From positions 682,001-746,000 of the forward strand of contig CAVUDO010000002.1 in assembly GCA_963740255.1 (NCBI GenBank): 64,000 nucleotides of DNA. Reading direction: 5' to 3'. The stretch comes from CAVUDO01 sp963740255 (GTDB lineage: Bacteria > Actinomycetota > Actinomycetes > Mycobacteriales > Cryptosporangiaceae). Both the position numbers and the translations under genes were made by a program. This document shows positions 33,339-41,097 of the stretch, in pieces. The notes under the pieces were generated by a model that was not told the DNA's origin, ran no database searches, and saw only the letters and a list, made by a program, of their open reading frames with translations. Within the stretch, counting starts at the first letter, position 1. Each line of letters starts with the position of its first letter.

Positions 33339-33431
33339 GTGCCCGTCGCCGCGTTCGTCGCGGTGCTCGCTGCCGTGCCGACCGTTGTGATCGCCGCGTC
33401 GTGGCGCCCCTCCCCCGGCGGCCGTCGATGA
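33339..33431 (+). CDS. Possible 30-residue hydrophobic small protein
   Basis: A GTG five bases after the rfbB stop opens a 30-codon frame (VPVAAFVAVLAAVPTVVIAA, then SWRPSPGGRR). Its TGA overlaps the rfbD start as ATGA, the same coupling used elsewhere here. The product would be one membrane helix with a basic tail. No Shine-Dalgarno is seen and chance occurrence is likely enough that this is only a candidate. Confidence 0.25.
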   Translation: MPVAAFVAVLAAVPTVVIAASWRPSPGGRR

Positions 33432-34333
33432 GCCGCTGGCTGGTCACGGGTGCCGGCGGCATGCTCGGACGCGACCTGCTGACCGTCCTGGACGAGCACG
33501 CGCCCGACCGGATCCAGGTGACCGCCGCGACCCGTGCCGACCTCGACGTCACTGACGCCGATGCGGTCGCCGCGGCCGTGGCCGGCCACGATGTCGTCGT
33601 CAACGCCGCCGCGTACACCGATGTGGACGGTGCCGAGACCGACGAGGACACCGCCACCGCCGTCAACGGCCTGGGTGCCGGCAACGTCGCCGCGGGCTGT
33701 GCGCGCGCCGGCGCGGTGCTGCTCCAGCTGTCCACGGACTATGTGCTGCCCGGCCGCGTGCCGCCGGGGGGCGGGCCGTACCCGGAGGACGCGGTCACCG
33801 GCCCGGTGAACGCCTATGGCCGCAGCAAGCTGGCCGGCGAACTCGCCGCGCTCCGGGCGCTGCCCGACCGGGCGTACGTGGTCCGCACCGCATGGCTCTA
33901 CGGGGAGCACGGCGGCAACTTCGTCGCCACGATGCTGCGGCTTGCGGCCCGCCACGACACCCTGGACGTGGTGGACGACCAGCGCGGGCAACCCACCTGG
34001 ACGCGGGAGCTGGCCCGGCAGCTGGTGGCCCTCGGGAGCGCCGCGACCGCCGGGAACGCTCCGCCCGGCGTCTACCACGGCACGTCCGCCGGCGAGACCA
34101 CCTGGTACGGGCTCGCCCGGGCCGTCTTCGCGGCCGCCGGACTCGACCCCGACCGGGTGCGCCCGACGACCAGCGACGCGTTCCCCCGGCCCGCCGCCCG
34201 GCCGCCGTACAGCGTGCTCGGCCACGGCCGGTGGGCCGCGGCAGGCGTCCGGGCGCAACCGCCCTGGCAGCGGCAGCTCACCGACGCTTTCGCCGGGTCG
34301 ACGTTCGCCGCCGGTCGCGCGGCGCTCCCGTGA
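33428..34333 (+). CDS. rfbD: dTDP-4-dehydrorhamnose reductase
   Basis: 301-residue reductase for the last step of dTDP-L-rhamnose synthesis. The NADPH motif is GAGGMLGRDL (8-17), NAAAYTDVDGAE is family-typical, and Y130/K134 (YGRSK) is the catalytic pair. STDYVLPG and RTAWLYGEHGGNFV match RmlD. It lies 93 bases after rfbB in the same direction. All four rml genes are therefore present in this island. Confidence 0.95.
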   Translation: MSRWLVTGAGGMLGRDLLTVLDEHAPDRIQVTAATRADLDVTDADAVAAAVAGHDVVVNAAAYTDVDGAETDEDTATAVNGLGAGNVAAGCARAGAVLLQLSTDYVLPGRVPPGGGPYPEDAVTGPVNAYGRSKLAGELAALRALPDRAYVVRTAWLYGEHGGNFVATMLRLAARHDTLDVVDDQRGQPTWTRELARQLVALGSAATAGNAPPGVYHGTSAGETTWYGLARAVFAAAGLDPDRVRPTTSDAFPRPAARPPYSVLGHGRWAAAGVRAQPPWQRQLTDAFAGSTFAAGRAALP

Positions 34334-34418
34334 GCGGGCCCGGCCAGGGGCACTTCCGGGTCGGCCCGCGGCCGGGTGAGGCCAGGGCGGCCGGTGGGCT
34401 GACCAGCGGATCGATAGC

Positions 34419-34550
34419 ATGACGGGGCACCTGGACAACTGCGAGAGACGCGAGGCGATGGACGGCAATCAGGACGGCAATCACGACGCGCAAACCGCCG
34501 GGGCACCCCTCCGTCCGGTTCACGCCGGACCGCGGAAGGCCGCCCGATGA
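34419..34550 (+). CDS. Possible 43-residue small protein upstream of DUF2304
   Basis: An ATG at 34419 opens a 43-codon frame, with an in-frame ATG at 34458, whose TGA overlaps the DUF2304 start as ATGA. The sequence is polar with a repeated DGN element. No family is recognised. Coding is uncertain; it may only be a translated leader. Confidence 0.25.
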   Translation: MTGHLDNCERREAMDGNQDGNHDAQTAGAPLRPVHAGPRKAAR

Positions 34551-34894
34551 GGCTCACCGTCGTGACCGCGGTCACCGGGATCATCCTGCTGGTGGTGATC
34601 GTGGAGCTGCTGCGCCGCCGCCAGCTCCGGGAGAAGTACGCCGCGCTCTGGCTGCTGGTCGGCATCGGCATGCTGCCGCTGGCCTTCTTCCCCGGACTGC
34701 TGGACAACCTGGCCAGCGCGGTCGGCGTGGTCGACGGCGTGAACCTGGTGCTCTTCGGTGGCCTGGTGTTCCTGCTGCTGGTCTGCATCCACCTGTGCTG
34801 GGAGGTCAGCCGCCTGGAGGAGGAGACCCGGGTGCTGGCCGAGGAGGTCGCGCTGATGCGCGCCGAGCGGGAGTCCGAGCGCCGTGAGTCCTGA
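34547..34894 (+). CDS. DUF2304 membrane protein
   Basis: 115-residue DUF2304 protein. Helices lie at about residues 4-22, 33-52 and 63-85, followed by a coiled-coil tail (EVSRLEEETRVLAEEVALMRAERE). DUF2304 proteins usually stand next to a dolichyl-phosphate-mannose-synthase-like GT2 gene, as here. They may help it reach the membrane; that is inference from neighbourhood. It overlaps the next gene by 11 bases. Confidence 0.85.
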   Translation: MRLTVVTAVTGIILLVVIVELLRRRQLREKYAALWLLVGIGMLPLAFFPGLLDNLASAVGVVDGVNLVLFGGLVFLLLVCIHLCWEVSRLEEETRVLAEEVALMRAERESERRES

Positions 34895-35594
34895 CCATGC
34901 GCTGGACAGGGTGCTGATCATCGTCCCGGCCTGGAACGAGGCCGGCTCGATCGCCGAGGTCGTCGCCGAGGTCCGCGGCGAACTGCCCGCGGTGGACGTC
35001 CTCGTGGTCGACGACGGCTCCGGCGACGCCACCTCCGAGGAGGCACGCAAGGCCGGTGCGATCGTGGCCCGACTGCCCTACAACCTCGGCGTGGGCGGTG
35101 CGATGCGGTTGGGCTACCGCTACGCCCGCGACCACGGCCACACCGTGGCGGTGCAGATCGACGCCGACGGGCAGCACGACCCGCGCTACGTCGCGAAGCT
35201 GATCGACGCGCTGGCCGACGCCGACATCGTGATCGGTGCCCGGTTCGCCGGCGAGGGCGACTACGTGGTGCGCGGGCCGCGCCGGTGGGCGATGTCGGTG
35301 CTGTCCTGGGTGATCTCGACACTGGCCCGGACGAAGCTGACCGACACGACGTCTGGGTTCCGCGCCTGCAACCGGCGGGTGATAGAGATGTTCGCCGCCT
35401 CCTACCCGGTGGAGTACCTGGGCGACACCGTCGAGACGCTGGTGATGGCGGCCCGGCGCGGCTACCGGGTCCGCCAGGTGCCGGTGGCGATGCGCCGCCG
35501 GATGGCCGGCACGCCCAGCCAGTCGTCGTTCCGGGCCGTGGTGTACCTCGGCCGGGCCATGATGACGCTGGTGCTGGCCCTCGTGCGGCGCTGA
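34884..35594 (+). CDS. GT2 polyprenyl-phosphate sugar transferase
   Basis: 236-residue GT2 enzyme like DPM1/ArnC cores. VPAWNEAGSI, VDDGSGDAT, the metal-binding DADGQHD (IDADGQHDPRY) and TSGFRACNRRVIE are visible. The C-terminus is hydrophobic (AVVYLGRAMMTLVLALV) and may touch the membrane. The GTG start overlaps DUF2304. The stop overlaps the flippase ATG as TGATG. It probably charges polyprenyl phosphate with a sugar for the surface polymer. Confidence 0.88.
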   Translation: MSPDHALDRVLIIVPAWNEAGSIAEVVAEVRGELPAVDVLVVDDGSGDATSEEARKAGAIVARLPYNLGVGGAMRLGYRYARDHGHTVAVQIDADGQHDPRYVAKLIDALADADIVIGARFAGEGDYVVRGPRRWAMSVLSWVISTLARTKLTDTTSGFRACNRRVIEMFAASYPVEYLGDTVETLVMAARRGYRVRQVPVAMRRRMAGTPSQSSFRAVVYLGRAMMTLVLALVRR

Positions 35595-36895
35595 TGCGCC
35601 GGTTGGTCGGCTTCGCCCGGCGCGCGCTGCCGCCGGGAACGGCCTCGGTCGGGCTGGGCCTCGCCGTCCTGGGCGTGACCGGGTACGTCGTGCTCGGACT
35701 GGCCAGCCATTCCCTGGCCAAGGCCGACTACTCGGCCTTCTCGGTGCTGTGGACGATCGTGTTCGCGGTCGGGCCGGGGTTGTTCTTCCCGCTGGAGCAG
35801 GAACTCAGCCGGGCGGTGTCGGCCCGCACGGAGCGCGGTGAGGCGCCGGGCCGGGTGGTCGCGAAGGTGGCCGCACTGGCCGCGGCCTTCCTCGCTGTGC
35901 TGCTCGGCGCGCTGGCCGTGAGCTGGGACTTCGTGACCACCGAGCTCTTCGGCGGCAACGCGGCCGTCACGCTCGCGCTCGTCCTGAACGTCGGCGCGTT
36001 GGCCCTGGCCCACCTCTCGCGCGGGGTGTTGGCGGGCACCGGCCAGTTCGGTCGCTACGGAGCCCAGCTCGGGCTGGACGGGCTGCTGCGGAGCGCACTC
36101 GTGGTCGCGTTGGTGCTCGGTGGCGCCGGGAGCCCGGCCAGCTTCGGCATCGCGATCGCGGTGGCGCAGGTGGTCGCGGTGCTGGTAACCGGCCTGCCTG
36201 CGGTGCGGCTGTCCGCCGGTCCCTCGGTGCGCTGGTCGACGGTGTCCTCGGGCCTGGGACTGCTGCTGGCGGCCACGCTGTTCGCCCAGATCCTGGTGAA
36301 TGTCGGCCCGGCCATCGCCCAGCTGCTCAGCACGAATCCGGCGCTGGCCGGCGAGCTGCTGTCGGCGGCGGTGCTGGCCCGCATTCCGGTGTTCGTGTAC
36401 GCGTCGCTGCAGGCATCGTTGCTGCCGAGCCTGTCCCGGGCGGTGGCGGCCGGTGACGTCGACCGTTTCCGCGGGTTCCTGCGCCGCGGGCTCGCAGCGG
36501 TGGTCGGGCTCGGACTGCTCGGGGTGGCGGGATGCGCGCTGCTCGGACCGTGGCTGGTGCGGGTGTTCTTCGACGGCGTCGGACTGGTCGGACGGGCTGA
36601 CCTGGCCCTGCTGGCGGCCGGTACCGCCGTGTACCTGGTCGCGATGGTCCTCGGGCAGGCGCTGGTCGCGCTGGGCCGCACCGGCTCCCAGGCGCTGGCC
36701 TGGACAGTCGGGTTCGTGGTCTTGGCCGTGGTGACCGTCCTGCCGCTCGACGTCCTGGCCAGGGTCGAGTTCGGCTACCTGCTCGGCTCCGCCGCCGTGG
36801 CCGTGGTGGCCGCGTGGTCCCTGGCACGGCACCGGCTGAGCGTGCCGACGCCGGCACCCGCTCCGGCGGCCGTTGCCCCGGGAGTGCCCGAATGA
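35594..36895 (+). CDS. Polysaccharide flippase (MOP/Wzx-like)
   Basis: 433-residue integral membrane protein with about 12 hydrophobic segments, of the oligosaccharidyl-lipid flippase type. The first helix region (GLGLAVLGVTGYVVLGLASHSLAKADYS) and EQELSRAVSARTERGE look like Wzx/MOP proteins. It lies between two glycosyltransferases and is coupled to both: TGATG upstream, ATGA downstream. It would move a lipid-linked glycan across the membrane. Confidence 0.82.
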   Translation: MRRLVGFARRALPPGTASVGLGLAVLGVTGYVVLGLASHSLAKADYSAFSVLWTIVFAVGPGLFFPLEQELSRAVSARTERGEAPGRVVAKVAALAAAFLAVLLGALAVSWDFVTTELFGGNAAVTLALVLNVGALALAHLSRGVLAGTGQFGRYGAQLGLDGLLRSALVVALVLGGAGSPASFGIAIAVAQVVAVLVTGLPAVRLSAGPSVRWSTVSSGLGLLLAATLFAQILVNVGPAIAQLLSTNPALAGELLSAAVLARIPVFVYASLQASLLPSLSRAVAAGDVDRFRGFLRRGLAAVVGLGLLGVAGCALLGPWLVRVFFDGVGLVGRADLALLAAGTAVYLVAMVLGQALVALGRTGSQALAWTVGFVVLAVVTVLPLDVLARVEFGYLLGSAAVAVVAAWSLARHRLSVPTPAPAPAAVAPGVPE

Positions 36896-37923
36896 CGCCC
36901 ACCGTCACCGCGGTCATGCTCGCGTACGGGGCCGAGGAGTGGCTGCCCGAGGCCGTGCACGGCGTCCTGGCCTCCACCGATGTCCAGCTCGACGTGATCG
37001 TGGTCGACAACGGTTGCACGTCTGACGCCGTCGACGTGGTGAAAGGACTCCCGGGGGTGCGGGTGGTCACCCCCGACGAGAACACCGGCTACGCCGGCGG
37101 ATGCGTGATCGGTGCCGCCGAGGCCACCGGCGACTATCTTGCGTTCGTCAACTCCGACGCCACGGTCGCCCCCGGCGCGGTGGCCGGGATGGTGCGGGTG
37201 GCCGCCGAGGAGCAGGTAGGTCTCGCGATGGGCAGCATCAGGCTGGCCGACCGCCCCGAGGTGATGAACACCGCGGGCAACCCGCTGCACTACGCGGGGC
37301 TGGTATGGGTCGGCGGTTTCGAGGATCCGGCCAGCGACCACGCGGAGCGGCGCACGGTGCCGTGCGCGAGCGGCTGCGCGTTCGTGATGCGCCGTGCGGT
37401 GTGGGACGACCTCGGCGGGTTCGCACCCGAGTACTTCGCCTACCACGAGGACACCGACCTCAGCATCCGGACGTGGCAGCATGGCCTGACCGTGGAGTAC
37501 GTACCGGACGCCGTCGTGCGGCACCACTACGAGTTCTCCCGGACCCCGACCAAGTTCCACCTGATCGAACGGAACCGGCTGGTGGTGGTGCTCACCACCT
37601 ACCAGCTCCGTTCGCTCCTGGTGCTCGCGCCGATGCTGGTGCTCACCGAGCTGGCGATGGTCGCCTCGGCCGTGGCCGGCGGGTGGTGGTCGCAGAAGGC
37701 GGCCGGCTGGCGCTGGCTCTGGCGGCACCGGCGGTGGGTGCGCGCGCGGCGACGTGAGGTGCAGGGCGCCCGCCGGCTCCCGGACGCCGACATCGTGACG
37801 CTGATGACCCCGCGGTTCGAGCCGGGGAACGTGGCCACCCCGCCGGGGATCGGCGTGTACAACGCGGTCTCCGCCGGCTACTGGGTGATCGCCCGACGCC
37901 TGATCGGCCGCCCTACCCGCTGA
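36892..37923 (+). CDS. GT2 glycosyltransferase, WbbL/rhamnosyltransferase-like
   Basis: 343-residue GT2 enzyme. VVDNGCTSD, ENTGYAGGCVIGAAEATGDYLAFVNSDA and the late EYFAYHEDTDLSIRTWQHG fit the WbbL-type rhamnosyltransferase group. A hydrophobic stretch (about 238-262) and a basic C-terminal tail suggest membrane association. Because a full dTDP-rhamnose set is encoded just upstream, L-rhamnose is the likely donor sugar; the acceptor is unknown. Confidence 0.85.
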   Translation: MTPTVTAVMLAYGAEEWLPEAVHGVLASTDVQLDVIVVDNGCTSDAVDVVKGLPGVRVVTPDENTGYAGGCVIGAAEATGDYLAFVNSDATVAPGAVAGMVRVAAEEQVGLAMGSIRLADRPEVMNTAGNPLHYAGLVWVGGFEDPASDHAERRTVPCASGCAFVMRRAVWDDLGGFAPEYFAYHEDTDLSIRTWQHGLTVEYVPDAVVRHHYEFSRTPTKFHLIERNRLVVVLTTYQLRSLLVLAPMLVLTELAMVASAVAGGWWSQKAAGWRWLWRHRRWVRARRREVQGARRLPDADIVTLMTPRFEPGNVATPPGIGVYNAVSAGYWVIARRLIGRPTR

Positions 37924-37945
37924 GCCCCCCCGCGTGGTCCCCGGC

Positions 37946-38764
37946 CTACTTCGCCTTCGGCTCCGACGGCGGCGCGCCGTCCTCGCCGGGCCCGGCCGCC
38001 TGGTCCGCCACGGTGTCGGCATCGGGCGAATCCTCCGCCTCGGCGGGCGGCGTCTCGGAGCCGGCCGGATCGGCCAGCAACGGGGTGAGGGCCGTCCCCG
38101 TGATCCGCCGGAACGCCCGGCCCGGTCGGTCGCGCTCCAGCGCGGCCACTTCCAGCTGGGTGGCGGGGAGGTCACGCTTCCTGCCGTTCTCCCCGCCCAC
38201 GCTGGCGAGCCCGGAAACGGCCAGCCGGAGCGCCTCCGCCAGCGTCAGGTCGGCGCGGTGGCCCTGCTTGAGGGCGGTGGCGATCGTCTCGGACTGTCCG
38301 CCCATGGCCACGAAGCCCGGCTCGTCGCCCACCGAGCCGTCGTAGGTGAGCCGGTACAGCTCGTCGGACTCGGCCGTCTCGCCGACCTGTGCGACGCACA
38401 CCTCGATCTCGAACGGCTTGGACTGCTCGGTGAAGATCGAGCCGAGAGTCTGGGCGAAGGCGTTGGCCAGGCCGCGTCCGGTCACGTCCCGGCGGTCGTA
38501 GGAGTAGCCGCGCAGGTCGGCGTAGCGGATGCCGGCCTGGCGCAGGTTCTCGAACTCGTTGTACTTGCCGACCGCGGCGAATCCGATCCGGTCGTAGATC
38601 TCGCTGACCTTGTGCAATGCGTTCGACGCGTTCTCGGCGACGAAGAGCACACCGCCGACGTAGGTGAGCACGACGACGCTGCGGCCGCGCGCGATGCCCT
38701 TGCGCGCGTACTCCGAGCGGTCGCGCATGATCTGCTCGGGCGAGGCGTAGAACTGCATGGCCAC
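37946..38764 (-). CDS. prcA: 20S proteasome alpha subunit
   Basis: 272-residue alpha subunit forming the outer gated rings. MQFYASPEQIMRDRSEYARKGIARGRSVVVL is the classic PrcA N-terminus, which closes the gate and docks Arc. ALHKVSEIYDRIGFAAVGKYNEFENLR and YADLRGYSYDRRDVTGRGLANAFAQTLG follow. The last 45 residues are an acidic Pro/Ala/Glu tail typical of actinobacteria. The GTG at 38764 is preferred by GGAG spacing; an ATG at 38758 is the alternative. It lies 54 bases after prcB. Confidence 0.96.
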   Translation of the reverse strand: MAMQFYASPEQIMRDRSEYARKGIARGRSVVVLTYVGGVLFVAENASNALHKVSEIYDRIGFAAVGKYNEFENLRQAGIRYADLRGYSYDRRDVTGRGLANAFAQTLGSIFTEQSKPFEIEVCVAQVGETAESDELYRLTYDGSVGDEPGFVAMGGQSETIATALKQGHRADLTLAEALRLAVSGLASVGGENGRKRDLPATQLEVAALERDRPGRAFRRITGTALTPLLADPAGSETPPAEAEDSPDADTVADQAAGPGEDGAPPSEPKAK

Positions 38765-38818
38765 GGCGTTCGATCTCTCCTCGGGCGGCGGGACGGTGGG
38801 TGTGGACGGGAGCGGGGG

Positions 38819-39658
38819 TCAGCCGCCGGGATTGCTCATGCGGGCTTCCACGACCGTCGCCACGACCTCGCCGAGGGCGTCGTCGCTCACCCGCCGCACG
38901 CCTTCGGCGTCCGCGATCATCACGACCGGGAAGAGCCGGCGGGCGAGGTCGGGACCGCCGGTGGCGGAGTCCTCGTCGGCGGCGTCGTAGAGCGCCTCGA
39001 CGACCAGCCGGATGGTTTCGTCGGCGGTGGAGCCCTCCCGGTACCGCTTCTTCATCGCGGCCTTGGCGAACACCGAGCCCGACCCCACGGAGTGGTAGTC
39101 GTGCTCCTCGTAGCAGCCGCCGGTGAGGTCGTAGCTGAAGATGCGGCCACCGCGCACGGGGTCGGTCGTGTCGAGGTCGTAGCCGGCGAAGAGTGGGAGC
39201 ACCGCCAGGCCCTGCATCGCGGCCGCGAGGTTGCCGCGGATCATCGCCGAGAGCCGGTTGGCCTTGCCGTCGAGGGAGAGCGTGGTGCCCTCGATCTTCT
39301 CGTAGTGCTCCAGCTCGACGCCGAAGAGCCGGACCAGCTCGATCGCGATGCCGGCGGTGCCCGCGATGCCGACGACGGAGTAGGAGTCGGCCGGGAAGAC
39401 CTTCTCGATATCGCGCTGGGCGATGAGATTGCCCATCGTGGCGCGCCGGTCGCCGGCCATCACGGCGCCGCCCTCGAAGAGGGCCGCCACGATCGTGGTG
39501 CCGTGCGGCGCGAGGCCGCTGGTGCTGCCGGTCGGGAACACCCGCGCGCCGGGCAGGAGATCGGGCGCGGCGACGCTGAGGAACTCGGAGAACGAGGAGA
39601 TGCCGGGGGTGGTGTAGACCTGTGGTAGCCGCCCGGACGCAGGATGACCCGCTGCCAC
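38819..39658 (-). CDS. prcB: 20S proteasome beta subunit
   Basis: 279-residue beta subunit with a 53-residue propeptide. Autocleavage at HG|TTIVA would expose the catalytic Thr54. Asp and Lys of the active site lie in GDRRAT and the following strand, and SVGSGSVFAKAAMKKRY matches PrcB. The GTG at 39658 has GAGAGGAA upstream. It is separated from pup by a hairpin (39774-39803) that may reduce readthrough. Confidence 0.97.
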   Translation of the reverse strand: MAAGHPASGRLPQVYTTPGISSFSEFLSVAAPDLLPGARVFPTGSTSGLAPHGTTIVAALFEGGAVMAGDRRATMGNLIAQRDIEKVFPADSYSVVGIAGTAGIAIELVRLFGVELEHYEKIEGTTLSLDGKANRLSAMIRGNLAAAMQGLAVLPLFAGYDLDTTDPVRGGRIFSYDLTGGCYEEHDYHSVGSGSVFAKAAMKKRYREGSTADETIRLVVEALYDAADEDSATGGPDLARRLFPVVMIADAEGVRRVSDDALGEVVATVVEARMSNPGG

Positions 39659-39773
39659 GTGGTTCCTCTCACATTGTGGATCGACGTCGGCGGGCCACCG
39701 GCACCGCCCGGACCGGGGCGGCCCCGACGCCGCCGTGGAAGCTCAGGACATCCAGAACCTTACCTGTGCCGCG

Positions 39774-39803
39774 GCCGGCCCGGTCGGGGTCGTCCGGGCC
39801 GGC
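39774..39803 (-). terminator. Hairpin between pup and prcB
   Basis: Perfect ten-base arms (39774-39783 with 39794-39803) around a 10-base loop, starting 8 bases after the pup stop and 116 bases before prcB. It could act as a partial terminator or protect the pup 3' end. Confidence 0.6.
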
Positions 39804-39810
39804 GGTGCGA

Positions 39811-40026
39811 TCACTCGCCGCCCTTCTGGACGTACCCGCGGACGAACTCCTCGGCGTTCTCCTCCAGCACGGAGTCGATCTCGTCGAGCATCGCGTCGAC
39901 GTCCTCGCCGATCTTTTCCACCCGTTCGGCGACCTCTGGATCGGCCTCGACCGGAGCCTCGGTCTCCGCTTCCTGTTCCCGTCCGCGCCCGCTCTGCGCC
40001 TGCCCGCCGGTGTCCCTGGTGCTCAT
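39811..40026 (-). CDS. pup: Prokaryotic ubiquitin-like protein Pup
   Basis: 71-residue intrinsically disordered modifier. The Arc-binding helix region is VEKIGEDVDAMLDEIDSVLEENAEEFVRGYVQKG. It ends Gly-Gly-Glu, so it is made ready for ligation and does not need Dop deamidation (M. tuberculosis Pup ends Gly-Gly-Gln). The ATG at 40026 is chosen because GGAGG lies eight bases upstream; a GTG at 40032 would add two residues. It is coupled in location to prcB/prcA. Confidence 0.97.
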   Translation of the reverse strand: MSTRDTGGQAQSGRGREQEAETEAPVEADPEVAERVEKIGEDVDAMLDEIDSVLEENAEEFVRGYVQKGGE

Positions 40027-40118
40027 GGTCACGCCCTCCCGCCGTGGAATGTCGACCGTACCGTGCGCGGCGGACGCAACGCGGTGTCCGCACCCCGTGA
40101 CCCCTGCGCGGGGTGATC

Positions 40119-40128
40119 GTTACGTAAC
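40119..40128. promoter_or_regulatory. Palindrome in the pup / secreted-protein divergent region
   Basis: GTTACGTAAC is a perfect 10-base palindrome in the 177-base gap between pup and the divergent gene at 40204. Just before it, ACCCC (40100-40104) and GGGGT (40110-40114) form a small stem. A regulator site is possible; none is known to me with this sequence. Confidence 0.3.
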
Positions 40129-40203
40129 AGAGCGCCCATCACTGGACACATACCGTCAGTCCATGCGTAACCCCCTTCACGGGAGCTACAGGAGCCACCG
40201 CGC

Positions 40204-41079
40204 GTGCCCGACCGTTCGCATCACCCCAGCCGTTTCCCTCGATCGCGGCAGGCCAGCCATGCCCGGCGGCCCCGTCGCCGCAACCGCCGACGGGCCGCCG
40301 TCCTGGTCACCGTCGCCGTGCTGGTGCCCCAACTGCTGCTCGCCGGTGTCCTGGCAGTCCGGCTCGGGGTCCTTCCCGGCGGCGCGGATCGCGGCACGGC
40401 CAACGCCGGAGCGGAACGCCCCGACGAGCCGCTCCGGCTGGGTGACTGCGTCCGGCGCGAGGACACGGTCGGCACCCGGTACGTCCGGGTCCGGTGCACC
40501 GACTTCCGGGCGTACGGGAACGTGATCGGGGTCGTCAAGGGCTCCCCCACCGGCACGGAGGCGTGCGCGGCCGACACGGACTTCTTCGCCTCCCAGCCCG
40601 CCGCCGTGGTCTGCCTCCGCCAGCTCTCCGGCCCGCACCCGGGCGATCCGGGCCGGGGCGGCGGCGTGTACCGCTCCGGCGACTGCGTGACCACCGATGT
40701 GACGTCAGGGGTGAGCGAGGTCCCCTGTGATTCCGCTGACGTGTCCGAAATAGTCACGGAGCGTGTGCGGACCGTGGCGGAATGCCTGGTTCCGGCGGTC
40801 CGGTTCGCCACCGTCGAGGCCGGCGCCACCCGGGTGCTCTGCCTGCGCGATGGCCCGGGGATGGCAGGACCGGGCGAGTGCGTGACCGGTCCGGACACCG
40901 CGGTCACCTTCACGGCGGTGCCGTGCACGGGGCCGGAGGCCGGTGCACGGGTGGTGGCCCGGGTCGCCACACCGCCGGCCTGTCGCACCTTCCCCGGCCA
41001 GACGCACTACGTGGAAGACCCCAGCGGGCTGGTCCGTTCGCGGGTGGTCTGCCTGGCCCGTCTCCCAGGCCCCCGGTAG
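40204..41079 (+). CDS. Secreted protein with three LppU-like cysteine repeats
   Basis: 291-residue protein: basic cytoplasmic N-terminus (1-30), one membrane or signal helix (31-56, AAVLVTVAVLVPQLLLAGVLAV), then three tandem repeats of about 65 residues. Each repeat has four cysteines in the order GD/GE-C, C, C, C-L: C82/98/121/137, C161/175/194/213, C226/241/260/283. All 12 cysteines of the protein fall in this pattern, suggesting two disulfides per repeat. The repeat resembles single-domain LppU-type actinobacterial proteins. The GTG start has GGAG ten bases upstream. Function unknown; it is divergent from pup. Confidence 0.75.
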   Translation: MPDRSHHPSRFPRSRQASHARRPRRRNRRRAAVLVTVAVLVPQLLLAGVLAVRLGVLPGGADRGTANAGAERPDEPLRLGDCVRREDTVGTRYVRVRCTDFRAYGNVIGVVKGSPTGTEACAADTDFFASQPAAVVCLRQLSGPHPGDPGRGGGVYRSGDCVTTDVTSGVSEVPCDSADVSEIVTERVRTVAECLVPAVRFATVEAGATRVLCLRDGPGMAGPGECVTGPDTAVTFTAVPCTGPEAGARVVARVATPPACRTFPGQTHYVEDPSGLVRSRVVCLARLPGPR

Positions 41080-41097
41080 GCGGTCGGTCGTACCGTC

